Source of the DNA: Achromobacter denitrificans NBRC 15125
GTDB lineage: Bacteria > Pseudomonadota > Gammaproteobacteria > Burkholderiales > Burkholderiaceae_B
DNA length: 64,000 nucleotides
NCBI RefSeq assembly: GCF_001571365.1
Contig: NZ_BCTQ01000011.1
Location: forward strand, 1-64,000
Direction: 5' to 3'
In this document: piece after piece, positions 31,393 through 41,407 of the stretch
Position numbering within the stretch: the stretch's first letter is position 1
How the letters are laid out: every line of letters starts with the position of its first letter
Translations under genes and position numbers: made by a program
Notes under the pieces: generated by a model
Database searches by the model: none
Told to the model about the DNA's origin: nothing
The model's input: the letters and a program-made list of their open reading frames with translations, nothing else

Positions 31393-31545
31393 ATGTCTCA
31401 TCAACTGGTCGGCAAGAAGTGGCGCTTCGAAATTCCTCCCCTGGACTGGAAGGCGCCCGAGGCCAAGAAAGACGCTGACATCAACTCCGTACCGGCGGAC
31501 GCCGAATCCGTCGAAGACACCGAAGTCCTGCGTTCCTCCGCGTAA
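31393..31545 (+). CDS. 50-residue orphan protein
   Basis: A short gene starting ATG 31393 behind a strong AGGAGAACGCTC ribosome-binding site. The product, 50 residues, is basic and aromatic at the start (LVGKKWRFEI-PPLDW) and acidic at the end (DADINSVPADAESVEDTEV). There is no signal peptide or membrane segment. I do not recognise it. The strong SD and long, AT-rich leader speak for a real gene; the nearest downstream gene on the strand is the spermidine-synthase-like protein. Confidence 0.6.
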   Translation: MSHQLVGKKWRFEIPPLDWKAPEAKKDADINSVPADAESVEDTEVLRSSA

Positions 31546-31738
31546 GGCCTGACCCGCCGCGCCCGCGCGCGGCGTCTCCCTCGACATGCCCGAGGCGGCG
31601 CGCTTCCCGCGCGCCCGCCGAGGCAGTCCCGCTTTCCCCGCATGTTTCTCCCGCAGCCGCCGTATGCCCCCGCGCGGCGGCCTGCCCCCGCGCGCCGGCT
31701 TCCGGCCGGCGCGCGCCTTCTCACAGCGAGTCCCTGGA

Positions 31739-32473
31739 ATGCCTGAAAGCACTTCGAGTCCGTATCCGGTTAGGCCCTTCATCTACGCCACGACCACGTC
31801 GCGGTCGCTGATGTTCTCGCGCGACGAAATACAGAGCCGCATGTGGACCAAGGACCCCAACGCGCTGAACCTGGAATACACGCGCCTCATGATGGGGTTC
31901 CTGCTGCTGAACCCCGAGCCCCGTCGGATTGCGATGGTCGGCCTGGGGGGAGGGTCCCTGGCGAAGTTCTGCTACCACTATCTGCCGTCGGCGCGCATCG
32001 ACGTCTTCGAGATCAACCCGCACGTCATCGCCTTGCGCGATTCGTTCCTGGTGCCCCACGACGACGACCGCTTCGCGGTGCTGCAAGGCGACGGCGCCGA
32101 GCTCATCCAGCGCTACCAGGATGAGTACGACGCCGTGCTGGTCGACGGCTACGACATCAATGGCATCCCCGCGCAGCTCACGAGCGACGCGTTCTACGAG
32201 GGCTGCTGGCGAGCCCTGGCCCCGGCGGGCGTGATGGTGTGCAACTTCCACGCGTCGAACTTCAATTACCCGCGCTATCTGAGCCGCATCCGGCAGCGCT
32301 ATGCCGGCTCGGTCATCGAAGTGAGCGACACGTCCCTGGCGCACCGCATCGTGTTCGCGTGCAAGGGCGAACGCCTCAAGCGCAGCACCGGGCTGCCCAC
32401 GCGCAAGCCCGAGGGCATGAGCGCCGACCTGTGGTCGCGCCTGGCGCCCGGGCTCTGGCACCTGCTGGACTGA
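31739..32473 (+). CDS. Spermidine synthase-like (class I methyltransferase-fold) protein
   Basis: The 244-residue protein has the polyamine synthase fold: motif I IAMVGLGGGSLAKFCYHYLP, acidic strand-end RIDVFEINPHVIAL and the DAVLVDGYD segment where spermidine synthases have the catalytic Asp. It is shorter than SpeE (about 285) and lacks a clear N-terminal beta domain, so the true reaction is uncertain; many bacteria carry such 'spermidine synthase family' paralogues. ATG 31739 is chosen because similarity begins there; upstream codons are Arg/Pro-rich and unlike protein. Confidence 0.82.
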   Translation: MPESTSSPYPVRPFIYATTTSRSLMFSRDEIQSRMWTKDPNALNLEYTRLMMGFLLLNPEPRRIAMVGLGGGSLAKFCYHYLPSARIDVFEINPHVIALRDSFLVPHDDDRFAVLQGDGAELIQRYQDEYDAVLVDGYDINGIPAQLTSDAFYEGCWRALAPAGVMVCNFHASNFNYPRYLSRIRQRYAGSVIEVSDTSLAHRIVFACKGERLKRSTGLPTRKPEGMSADLWSRLAPGLWHLLD

Positions 32474-32486
32474 GCCCGGCGGCCGG

Positions 32487-34040
<1,554 letters not shown>

Positions 34041-34078
34041 GGAGAGACCGGGTCGGGCAGGGAAGGCTGGGCGGGATT

Positions 34079-35158
34079 TTACCGTGGGCCGGAATCGGGC
34101 TCGTCCAGCAGCCGCGCCGCCGGCGAACGGGCCGCGGATCCGGCCCGGAAGTAGCCCATCACGGTAGCCACGCTGGCGTGGCCGGTGAGCGCCATGGTGT
34201 CGCCCAGCGGCACGTTCTGCCGGCCGGCCTCGGTCACGAAACCCGAGCGCAGGCTGTGCGCCGAAAAATCCCCGGGCAGGCCAGCCAGCTTGCAGCGTTC
34301 CCGCACGATGTCGCGCACGGCCGCCGCCGCCAGCGGTTCGCCCAGCACGTCGCCGCGGCGCACCCGGCGAAACAGCGGGCCTTCCTGGATGCCGCTGGCG
34401 CGCAGCCAGGCATCGAGCGCCTGCGCCGCCATGCCGGCGATCGGCTTCTGGTCGTCGGCGCGGCTCGCGCCCGCCTGGTTGGTCTTGGACTGCCCCAGGG
34501 AAAACAGGAAGCCGTCGGCGGTGCGCCGCGTGTTCTCCACCGTGGCGCTCGCCACCTCGGAGCGCCGCCGCCCGCCGCTGGCCCAGGCGAACAGCAGCAG
34601 CGCGCGGTCGCGCAGGCCGCGCAAAGAGTCGTCGCAGGTCGCCAGCAAGGCCTGCAGCGGCTCGCGGGTCAACGCGGCCTTCCTGGCCGGCGCCACGCCG
34701 CGCCGCGCATAGGCGCGCCGGGTCCGGGCCAAGAGCTCCCGCAGCCGCGCGCCGCGGCAGGGGTTGGGATGGCCATGCAACTCATGCGCCTTGGACAGCA
34801 CCGACAGGCGCTGCAACAGAGTGTTCAGACTGGGCGGGCCCAGCTTGCCCTTGGCCTTCAGGCGCACCAGCTCCTGGTCCAGCGCCAGCGGCAGCTCCCA
34901 TTTCAAGCCTTCGCCCGTCGAGCGCTGGGCGTGATCCACCACGAACTGGATGACCGCGGCTTCCGGAAGGGGGAGGGCAAAGGGCTGGCCGTAGCGCAGC
35001 TCGAACCAGGCCGTCCAGTAGCGGATCGCGGCGCGGTAGCTCGCCGCGGTATTGGCCGAACTGCCTTCGCGCATCAGATCGCGCGCGGCGGCGTCGGCCT
35101 GCGCGTCCAGAAGCTGGGGATCCAGCGCGGGGAGCGAGCGTTGCAGGGTCAGGGACAT
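34079..35158 (-). CDS. Tyrosine recombinase / site-specific integrase
   Basis: The 359-residue enzyme has a SAM-like N-terminal core-binding domain (about 15-155) and a catalytic domain with the tyrosine recombinase residues: Arg in GGRRRSEV (about R198), H301 and R304 in HSLRSGF, H327 in TGH and nucleophile Y336 in VMGYFR. ATG 35158 is preferred over a 27-codon extension into the AT-rich control region. It is divergent from a KfrA-like gene. No attachment-site repeats, tRNA or phage genes are seen nearby, so it may be a resident chromosomal recombinase and not the integrase of a present element. Confidence 0.9.
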   Translation of the reverse strand: MSLTLQRSLPALDPQLLDAQADAAARDLMREGSSANTAASYRAAIRYWTAWFELRYGQPFALPLPEAAVIQFVVDHAQRSTGEGLKWELPLALDQELVRLKAKGKLGPPSLNTLLQRLSVLSKAHELHGHPNPCRGARLRELLARTRRAYARRGVAPARKAALTREPLQALLATCDDSLRGLRDRALLLFAWASGGRRRSEVASATVENTRRTADGFLFSLGQSKTNQAGASRADDQKPIAGMAAQALDAWLRASGIQEGPLFRRVRRGDVLGEPLAAAAVRDIVRERCKLAGLPGDFSAHSLRSGFVTEAGRQNVPLGDTMALTGHASVATVMGYFRAGSAARSPAARLLDEPDSGPR

Positions 35159-35234
35159 AGGTGCAGGACGCGAAAAAAGGAAATCCGAATGGTATGCGGC
35201 CGGAATCGCGGTCGCGATCCGAGAATTATAATTA

Positions 35235-35255
35235 ATCATACATATTGTGTATGAT
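35235..35255. promoter_or_regulatory. Inverted repeat ATCATACA-N5-TGTATGAT, likely operator
   Basis: A perfect 8 bp inverted repeat with a 5 bp spacer lies in the AT-rich gap between the divergent integrase and kfrA-like genes, on an island unlike the GC-rich surroundings. KfrA of plasmid RK2 represses its own gene by binding an inverted repeat at its promoter, so this is the best candidate operator. Confidence 0.6.
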
Positions 35256-35281
35256 ATCTAACGTAGATTGATGTTTACCCC

Positions 35282-35300
35282 CGATAAGGTTCCATTATCG
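35282..35300. promoter_or_regulatory. Second inverted repeat CGATAA-N7-TTATCG
   Basis: A perfect 6 bp inverted repeat with a 7 bp spacer lies 46 bp before the kfrA-like start, in the same AT-rich gap. It may be a second regulator site or a hairpin in the kfrA leader. Confidence 0.4.
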
Positions 35301-35345
35301 TGAGTAATTAATCCTTGAATCCCGAAAAATCGACGGAGCCCGGCC

Positions 35346-36386
35346 ATGGCCAGCGGAATCACCGAATCAGACGTCTGGAGCGCCGCCGACGCCTTGCTGC
35401 TTGAGGGCGCCCGCCCGACCATCGAGCGCGTGCGCCAGAAAATCGGCCGCGGCTCGCCCAATACGGTCAGCCCCTACCTGGAAACCTGGTTCCGGTCGCT
35501 GGGCGCGCGCATCAAGGATCCCGGCGCGTTCGCCGTGGCGCCGGCCGTGCCCGATCCGGTCGCCCAGGCGGCCGCGCACTTCTGGGAAGCCGCCATGGCC
35601 GAAGCGCGCGCCGAGCAGGCCGAGCGTTATCGCGAGCGCCTGGAAGCGCTGGCGCGGGATGGGGAAACGCTGGCGGCCGACGCCGAACGGCTGCAACGGC
35701 GCGAAGCCGGGCTGGCGCAGCGCGAGCAGGATCTGCAGGAAGCCCTCAGGGTCGCCACCTCGCAATTGGCGGCCGCCGAAGACCGGCTGCTGGCGGCCGA
35801 GCAGCAACGGCGCCAGCGCGACGAGCAGTTCGAACAGCAGCAGCGCCAGTTGGCCGACGCCCGCGACGCAGCGCAGGCCTTGCTGGCCGAAGCGGAGAAA
35901 TCGCGCAACCAGCATGCCCAGGCGCTGGAAGCCGTGGAAGCCCGCCACGCGGCCCACGAACGCCGCTGGCTCAACGAACTGGATGCCGAGCGCGGCGCGG
36001 TCAAGCGGCTGCAGGCCCGCCTGGACGAAACGCAGGCCGCTGCGCAACAGCAGCTGGCCCAGGCGCGCAAGGCGCTGGCCGAGGAACAGGAACAGCGGCG
36101 CCAGGCGGAGCAGGGCGCTCAGGCGTTGCGCGCCGAGGCGCAGGAGAACCGGACGCGCCTGGAAGCCGAATTGGCTGCAATCCGCGCCGGCACGGCCGCT
36201 GCCAGGGAACGCGAACTGGCGCAGGAAGCAAGGCTGGCCGCCGCCGAAGCCCGGTCGGAAGATCTGCTTGCGCAGTTGAAGGCAAAGGATGGGCAGTTGG
36301 GAGAAATGGCCCGGCACCTGATGGCGCTGAGCGCGGGGGTGGCGGCCAGGGACGCCGCCGACCAGGCCCTCAAAGGCGCGACCTAG
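35346..36386 (+). CDS. KfrA-like DNA-binding coiled-coil protein
   Basis: The 346-residue protein has an N-terminal KfrA_N domain (about 1-115; GITESDVWSAADALLLEGARPTIERV and IGRGSPNTVSPYLETWF are its helix-turn-helix region). A very long alanine/glutamate/glutamine/arginine-rich coiled coil (about 120-325) follows. Plasmid KfrA proteins are autoregulators and nucleoid-like partition helpers. Here the gene is next to a tyrosine recombinase and not to parAB, which suggests a chromosomal pair with joint control. Confidence 0.88.
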   Translation: MASGITESDVWSAADALLLEGARPTIERVRQKIGRGSPNTVSPYLETWFRSLGARIKDPGAFAVAPAVPDPVAQAAAHFWEAAMAEARAEQAERYRERLEALARDGETLAADAERLQRREAGLAQREQDLQEALRVATSQLAAAEDRLLAAEQQRRQRDEQFEQQQRQLADARDAAQALLAEAEKSRNQHAQALEAVEARHAAHERRWLNELDAERGAVKRLQARLDETQAAAQQQLAQARKALAEEQEQRRQAEQGAQALRAEAQENRTRLEAELAAIRAGTAAARERELAQEARLAAAEARSEDLLAQLKAKDGQLGEMARHLMALSAGVAARDAADQALKGAT

Positions 36387-36535
36387 ACCCGCATGTGGCC
36401 AAATCCCGCCGCCCGCCAGAATTTCTTTTCACGCCCATGAGCCAAACCGCTCCGTTCGGATTATCGTAAGCACACGTATCAGGCTGCCGATTCGGCGGCG
36501 CGATTGGCACGCAAGCTCCTCGTCCGGAGGGAACC

Positions 36536-37969
36536 ATGTCATTCCGTGTTCTTGCCGCGCTGCTCGGCGCGCTGCTCCTGATGCCGGCCGGTCCCGCGCC
36601 GGCCCAGCAGGCCAAGGCCAAGGGCGATCCGCTGTCGCTGGCCTACAACGTGAAGCCCTGGACGGGCGACCTGGACGGCATGATCAAGCGCCGCCAGGTC
36701 CGGGTGCTGGTGCCCTATAACAGGACGCTGTACTTCCTGGACAAGGGAGGCGCCCAGCGCGGCATCATCGCCGACATGATGACCGCGTTCGAGAACGACC
36801 TGAACGCCCAACTGAAGAACCGCAACATCCGGGTGCACGTGGTGCTGTTGCCCACCTCGCGCGAGCGCCTTATTCCGGACCTGCTCGCGGGCAAGGGCGA
36901 CCTGATCGCCGCCAACCTCACGGTTACGCCTGAGCGCGCCAAGTCGGTGGATTTCTCCGCGCCGCTGGCCAGCGGCGTGCCGGAGGTCGTCGTGGCCTCG
37001 CCCGGCGCGCCCGAACTGAAGTCGCTGGACGACCTGAGCGGGCAGGAGGTGTTCCTCAACCCGGTCAGCAGCTACTACGGCAGCGTCAAGAAACTGAACG
37101 AAGACCTTCAGGCCAGGGGGTTGAAGCCAGTGATTATCCGCGACGCCCCCGGGAACTTCGAAACCGACGACATCCTGGAGATGGCCAACGCCGACCTGGT
37201 GAAATACACCGTGGCCGACCGCTACCTGGCGAATTTCTGGAAACAGATATTCCTGGAGCTGCGCGTCTATGAAAACCTGCAAATCGACACCGGCAGCGAC
37301 ATCGCCTTCGCCTTCCGGAAGGACTCGCCGAAGTTCGCGGCGGTGCTCAACCCGTTCATGGAGAAGCACCGCGTGGGCACGTCGTTCGGCAACCAGCAGC
37401 TGACGAAATACCTGAAGTCGGTGAAATGGGTAAAGGCCGCGGCCGATCCGGGCGAGATCGACAAATTCCACCGCCTCTCGGAGTTCTTCCACAGATACGG
37501 CGACCAGTACGGCATCGATTGGCTGCTGATGGTGGCCCAGGGCTATCAGGAATCGCGCCTGGACCAGCAGGCCAAAAGTTCGGTGGGCGCGATCGGCGTC
37601 ATGCAGATCATGCCGGCCACCGGCAAGGACCTGAAGGTGGGCGACATCCGGGTCGAGGAAGCCAATATCCACGCCGGGGTCAAGTACATCCGCTTCATGA
37701 TCGACCAGTACTACGCGCGCGAACCCATGACGGACCTGAACAAAGGGCTGTTCGCCTTCGCCGCGTACAACGCCGGGCCGGCCCGCATCGGCCAACTGCG
37801 CAAGGAGGCCGCTTCCAAGGGGCTGGATCCCAACGTCTGGTTCGACAACGTCGAGCGCGTCGCGGCCCAGCGCATCGGACGCGAAACCGTGCAGTACGTC
37901 AGCAACATCTACAAGTACTACATCGCGTACTCGCTGATCCGCGCGCAGGGGGCGCAGGCGGCGAACTAG
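36536..37969 (+). CDS. mltF: Membrane-bound lytic transglycosylase F
   Basis: The 477-residue protein has a signal peptide (1-24, cleavage after APA), a periplasmic solute-binding-protein-3-like domain (about 45-300), and a C-terminal SLT lysozyme-like domain with catalytic Glu339 in AQGYQESRLDQ, followed by GVMQIMPATG and FAAYNAGPARI. It should cleave peptidoglycan to 1,6-anhydromuropeptides. The signal peptide has no lipobox Cys, so unlike some MltF proteins it may be soluble or anchored by the helix. GGAGGGAACC precedes the ATG. Confidence 0.93.
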   Translation: MSFRVLAALLGALLLMPAGPAPAQQAKAKGDPLSLAYNVKPWTGDLDGMIKRRQVRVLVPYNRTLYFLDKGGAQRGIIADMMTAFENDLNAQLKNRNIRVHVVLLPTSRERLIPDLLAGKGDLIAANLTVTPERAKSVDFSAPLASGVPEVVVASPGAPELKSLDDLSGQEVFLNPVSSYYGSVKKLNEDLQARGLKPVIIRDAPGNFETDDILEMANADLVKYTVADRYLANFWKQIFLELRVYENLQIDTGSDIAFAFRKDSPKFAAVLNPFMEKHRVGTSFGNQQLTKYLKSVKWVKAAADPGEIDKFHRLSEFFHRYGDQYGIDWLLMVAQGYQESRLDQQAKSSVGAIGVMQIMPATGKDLKVGDIRVEEANIHAGVKYIRFMIDQYYAREPMTDLNKGLFAFAAYNAGPARIGQLRKEAASKGLDPNVWFDNVERVAAQRIGRETVQYVSNIYKYYIAYSLIRAQGAQAAN

Positions 37970-37991
37970 GGCCGAGACGGGGCAAGAGCGC

Positions 37992-38180
37992 CTAATGGCC
38001 CGGATACACGCCCTGGAACGGCTCGTTGTTGGGCTCGCCGAAGCTGGAGGAATGGTAGTTGGCGGGATTGGCCGACATCGAAGCGCCGGAGCGCGGCGAA
38101 CTCGAACTGTAGGAACCGGTCCCGGAACAGCCGGCAAGCATAAGGGCCAGCACCAAGCCGGCCGTGGTCAGGATCCTCAT
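37992..38180 (-). CDS. Small lipoprotein
   Basis: The 62-residue protein has a lipoprotein signal: basic start MRILTTAG, hydrophobic core and lipobox LAGC with Cys at 18. The mature part, 45 residues, is rich in Ser, Gly, Asn and Pro and probably unstructured (GSYSSSSPRSG; FGEPNNEPFQGVYPGH). GGAGGTACGCC precedes the ATG at 38180. I recognise no function. It is convergent with mltF, 22 bp apart. Confidence 0.75.
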   Translation of the reverse strand: MRILTTAGLVLALMLAGCSGTGSYSSSSPRSGASMSANPANYHSSSFGEPNNEPFQGVYPGH

Positions 38181-38384
38181 GGCGTACCTCCATAGAGATG
38201 TCCGCCGCCAACGCGGCGGAAACCCATCGCCGGCAAGTTGCGTGCCCGGCGACGAGGTTTGCACTGGAACGCGGCAATTTCGGATAAATTCATCGGGTAC
38301 GCATCGGCGCGTATCACCCGGGCGGGCGCCCGCTGGTCGCCATGCGCCACCATCCAGGGCGGCCGGCCCTGTCAGGAGCAGCGG

Positions 38385-39518
38385 GTGAACCCACCACGTC
38401 AATCAGTCGATATTGCCCGCATCCTGCTCGTCATCGTCATCCTTGCCGGGCTGATGATAGGCAGTCTTTACATCCTGCGGCCATTTTTGCCGGGCCTCGT
38501 GTGGGCGACCACCATCGTCGTCGCCACCTGGCCGGTGCTGCTGGGGATCCAGCGCCGTTGCGGCGGGCGCCGCTGGATCGCCACCATCGTCATGCTGTTC
38601 CTGCTGCTGTTCGTCATCGTGCTGCCGCTGTACCAGGCGATCTCCACCCTGGCGCTGCACGGCGGCACCATCATGGCGGCGATCAAGAGCCTGCCGGACT
38701 ACGCGCTGCTGGCGCCGCCGTCCTGGGTCCGGAGCATCCCGCTGGTCGGCCAGCGGGTCGCCACGGAATGGCAGGCGCTGTCGGATGCCGGCGCCGGCGG
38801 GCTGCTGGCCCGGCTGGAACCCTATCTCACCAGCGCGGCGCGCTGGCTGCTCGGCCACGCCGCCATCGTGGGCGTGTTCATGCTGCACATGCTGGTCACC
38901 GTCGTCATCGCCGGCATTCTGTACGTCAAGGGCGACGTGGCCGCCGAATTCGTGCTGCGCTTCTTCAACCGGCTCGCGGGGCAGCGCGGCATGTCGGCGG
39001 TGCGGCTGGCCGGCGCGGCGGTCCGCGCCGTGGCGCTTGGCATCGTGGTCACCGCGGTCGTCCAGTCCGCGCTGGGCGGCATCGGGCTGTGGATCGCGGG
39101 CGTGCCCGCCGCCGGCGTCCTGACCGCGCTGATGGTCATGCTCTGCCTGGCGCAGCTGGGCCCGTTCCTGCCGATGCTGGGCGGCGTGGCCTGGCTGTTC
39201 CAGAACGACATGAGGCTGGCCGCCGGCGTGCTGCTGGTCTGGGCGATAGTGGTCGCGATGATGGACAACCTGTTGCGGCCCCTGCTGATCAAGCGCGGCG
39301 TGAACCTGTCGCTGCTGCTGATCCTGGCGGGGGTGCTGGGCGGGCTGTTCGCCTTCGGCATCGTGGGACTGTTCATCGGCCCCGTGATCCTGGCCGTGAC
39401 GCAGACGCTGCTGCGCGCCTGGATCGACGAGACGCCCGCGTCCGCCGCCCAGGACCTGGAACCGCAACCGCCGGCCCAGGCATCCGCCGCCGCGGATCGG
39501 GATGCTCCCCCCGCCTGA
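38385..39518 (+). CDS. AI-2E family transporter (YdiK-like permease)
   Basis: The 377-residue membrane protein has about eight hydrophobic segments. It shows the AI-2E/UPF0118 pattern: two helices at the start (about 12-60), a central soluble stretch (about 85-150) and a C-terminal block with FLPMLGGVAWLF, DNLLRPLLIKRG and FGIVGLFIGPVILAV. Some members export autoinducer-2, others are sodium/proton antiporters; which applies is unknown. The GTG at 38385 follows AGGAGCAGCG; an upstream reading lacks hydrophobicity and support. Confidence 0.9.
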   Translation: MNPPRQSVDIARILLVIVILAGLMIGSLYILRPFLPGLVWATTIVVATWPVLLGIQRRCGGRRWIATIVMLFLLLFVIVLPLYQAISTLALHGGTIMAAIKSLPDYALLAPPSWVRSIPLVGQRVATEWQALSDAGAGGLLARLEPYLTSAARWLLGHAAIVGVFMLHMLVTVVIAGILYVKGDVAAEFVLRFFNRLAGQRGMSAVRLAGAAVRAVALGIVVTAVVQSALGGIGLWIAGVPAAGVLTALMVMLCLAQLGPFLPMLGGVAWLFQNDMRLAAGVLLVWAIVVAMMDNLLRPLLIKRGVNLSLLLILAGVLGGLFAFGIVGLFIGPVILAVTQTLLRAWIDETPASAAQDLEPQPPAQASAAADRDAPPA

Positions 39519-39572
39519 GCCGGGGCCGCTTGAGCGCCACGGCCGCATCGGCTGGTTGCCTGGTCTGCGCCG

Positions 39573-40616
39573 TTACAACGCCAACGCGTGAGGCCGTTCG
39601 GCCCGCGCCGGCGACAGGGCGCGCGCGATCGGCCATTCCCGGATCAGCCTGGCGGCGTGGCGCAGGGTGTCGGGCACCACCGGATAACGGATCACGCAGG
39701 CGGGCGTCAGGATCAGGCCGCGCCCGTCGGTCTCGGCCACCGTCTGCCCGATGCTGCGGCGGATGCCGTCCAGGCGCGACTCGGTCAGGTCCTGGCGGCG
39801 CAGTCCGCCCACGATGGGGCGCGTGCCGCCGGCGCGGCGATAGTCCTCGATGCGGGTCGGGGTTTCGCCGATATGCCAGTTCAGGGCCGAGACCTCGTAG
39901 GCGCTGAGCAGGTCGAAATGGACGTCGTCCCCGTGCATGTGCAGCACGTTGAACCAGCCGCCGGCCTCGCGCGCCGCGGCCAGCACCTGGAGATCGTAGG
40001 GGCGGCCCAGTTCGGCGTACGCGGCCGCGCTGAACTTGTCCGGCGCGGCGTCCTGGGCGGCGAAGAACACCCCCGCGCAGCCCAGGCCGATCGCGGCCCG
40101 GACGAAGTCGCCGGTGACGTCGGCGATGATCTCCAGGCCGCGCCGCAGCGAAGGCGCATCCTGCGCGGCATGCTGGCGGTGCAGATCGCCGGACAGCTTG
40201 GCCGCCACCGTCATCGGCGAGAACACCGTGGCGATGACCGGGGTGCCGGGCCCGACGGCGTCGAGCAGGTATTCCAGGTGCCGCAGCTCGCGACCCAGCG
40301 CGCCGGCGCCCACGTCCAGGCGCTCCAGCGCCGCCCAGTCCGAGGCGCGGCGGATGCGCGGGGTCGATACCCGCGCCACGCCGCCGCCCTGGATGCCGCT
40401 GAAATCGCACTCCGCGCCCCAGTCCTGGACGCAATACAACCCGTTGGGCATGGCCTTCAGGAAGTCCAGGCCGTAGTCGGCGCAGAACGCGGCGGAGGTG
40501 TCCGCCAGGCGCCGCGCGTCGAGGTCGATCCCCGGGAAATGGGTCCAGAAACTGTACGGAATGCGGTCCGGCGCGGCGCCGCCCAATGCTGTCCGGATAC
40601 GTTCCACCTTGTTCAT
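39573..40616 (-). CDS. Uroporphyrinogen decarboxylase (UroD)-family protein
   Basis: The 347-residue protein has the UroD-like TIM barrel seen in HemE and in corrinoid-dependent methyltransferases (MtaA/MtbA), with RIPYSFWTHFPGIDL near the start and WFNVLHMHGDDVHFDLL in the second half. It is not a canonical HemE: the HemE PVWxMRQAGR N-terminal motif is absent. A methyltransferase or unknown role in thiol or amino-acid metabolism is suggested by the divergent thiol dioxygenase gene. GAGAGGATCGGC precedes ATG 40616. Confidence 0.85.
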   Translation of the reverse strand: MNKVERIRTALGGAAPDRIPYSFWTHFPGIDLDARRLADTSAAFCADYGLDFLKAMPNGLYCVQDWGAECDFSGIQGGGVARVSTPRIRRASDWAALERLDVGAGALGRELRHLEYLLDAVGPGTPVIATVFSPMTVAAKLSGDLHRQHAAQDAPSLRRGLEIIADVTGDFVRAAIGLGCAGVFFAAQDAAPDKFSAAAYAELGRPYDLQVLAAAREAGGWFNVLHMHGDDVHFDLLSAYEVSALNWHIGETPTRIEDYRRAGGTRPIVGGLRRQDLTESRLDGIRRSIGQTVAETDGRGLILTPACVIRYPVVPDTLRHAARLIREWPIARALSPARAERPHALAL

Positions 40617-40718
40617 GCCGATCCTCTCCTTGCTGCTTGCGATGGGCCGCCGGCCGCGCCCAAGGGCGAGCGCCGACGGCGTTTCAGGTACGGAGGGATG
40701 GTAGGAACGGGCAACTAG

Positions 40719-40768
40719 AAAAAACTTCCAAAGTCCGCGCGCAGGAGCCGCGCATCTGGAATTTTTTT
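40719..40768. promoter_or_regulatory. Long inverted repeat AAAAAACTTCCA-N26-TGGAATTTTTTT
   Basis: Two 12-base arms (40719-40730 and 40757-40768), inverted with one mismatch, flank 26 bp in the gap between the divergent UroD-family and thiol dioxygenase genes. The A/T tracts stand out from the surrounding GC. The spacing fits a site bound by a dimeric or tetrameric regulator such as the LysR or Lrp proteins encoded nearby. Confidence 0.5.
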
Positions 40769-40821
40769 TCGCGTCCGCGGGCCTAGGATAGGCACCAGGA
40801 TGACGAATGAGGAGATTCCAG

Positions 40822-41355
40822 ATGCCCGCCTTTCCACAGCTGGCGCAGCGCCAGCCGGCCGCGCCGCCGCTCGCGCGCTTTTCCGAGGCGCAGGCCGTCG
40901 CCGCCACCCGCTACCTGGACGACATGCGCCGCGAACTCGGGCGCGTGGACAACTGGCTCGAATGGCTGGACGAGGACAAGCGCAAGGGAGAGGAGGGCAC
41001 GTATGCCCGCCACCTGCTGCATGCCTCGGACGACGGCGCATTCGCCATGATGTTCCTGGTCTGGCGTCCGGGCCAGTTCTCGCCCGTGCATGGCCATAAG
41101 ACCTGGTGCGTCTACAAGGTGCTGGCGGGCGAGCTGACCGAAGAGTTCTACGCCTGCGCGGCGTCCGGCGGCGTGCGTCGCACCGGGCAGCGCGCGCGGC
41201 GTCCGGGCGACGTCACCACCGCCAGCGCGGGCATCTCGCAGATCCACCGGCTCGGCAACGGCGGCGAGAACGTGGCCATTTCCCTGCATGTGTACGGCGT
41301 GCGCGCGGCCGAAATCTCGACCGGCGTGAACATCGTCATGAACGAGCTGTCCTGA
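40822..41355 (+). CDS. Cysteine dioxygenase-family thiol dioxygenase
   Basis: The 177-residue cupin has the three-His iron site of thiol dioxygenases: H90 and H92 in SPVHGHKTWCVYKVL, and H142 in ISQIHRLGN. It has the conserved Tyr158 (SLHVYGV) and a Cys at 96 near the position of the mammalian Cys-Tyr cross-link. It should oxidise cysteine or 3-mercaptopropionate to the sulfinate; the sequence does not settle which. ATG 40822 follows GAGGAG. A Bug receptor gene follows after 52 bp on the same strand. Confidence 0.9.
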   Translation: MPAFPQLAQRQPAAPPLARFSEAQAVAATRYLDDMRRELGRVDNWLEWLDEDKRKGEEGTYARHLLHASDDGAFAMMFLVWRPGQFSPVHGHKTWCVYKVLAGELTEEFYACAASGGVRRTGQRARRPGDVTTASAGISQIHRLGNGGENVAISLHVYGVRAAEISTGVNIVMNELS

Positions 41356-41407
41356 CCCATTCATCAAAGCAGTGCCAAGTAGAATCGCAATCCCAATCGG
41401 AGAAAAA

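Noticed and set aside
34079..35158. Integrase of a resident prophage or genomic island
   Set aside because: No phage, conjugation or tRNA genes nearby and no direct repeats noticed as attachment sites.
39573..40616. hemE (uroporphyrinogen decarboxylase of haem synthesis)
   Set aside because: The canonical HemE N-terminal PVWxMRQAGR motif is missing and the neighbours are not haem genes; called only as UroD family.
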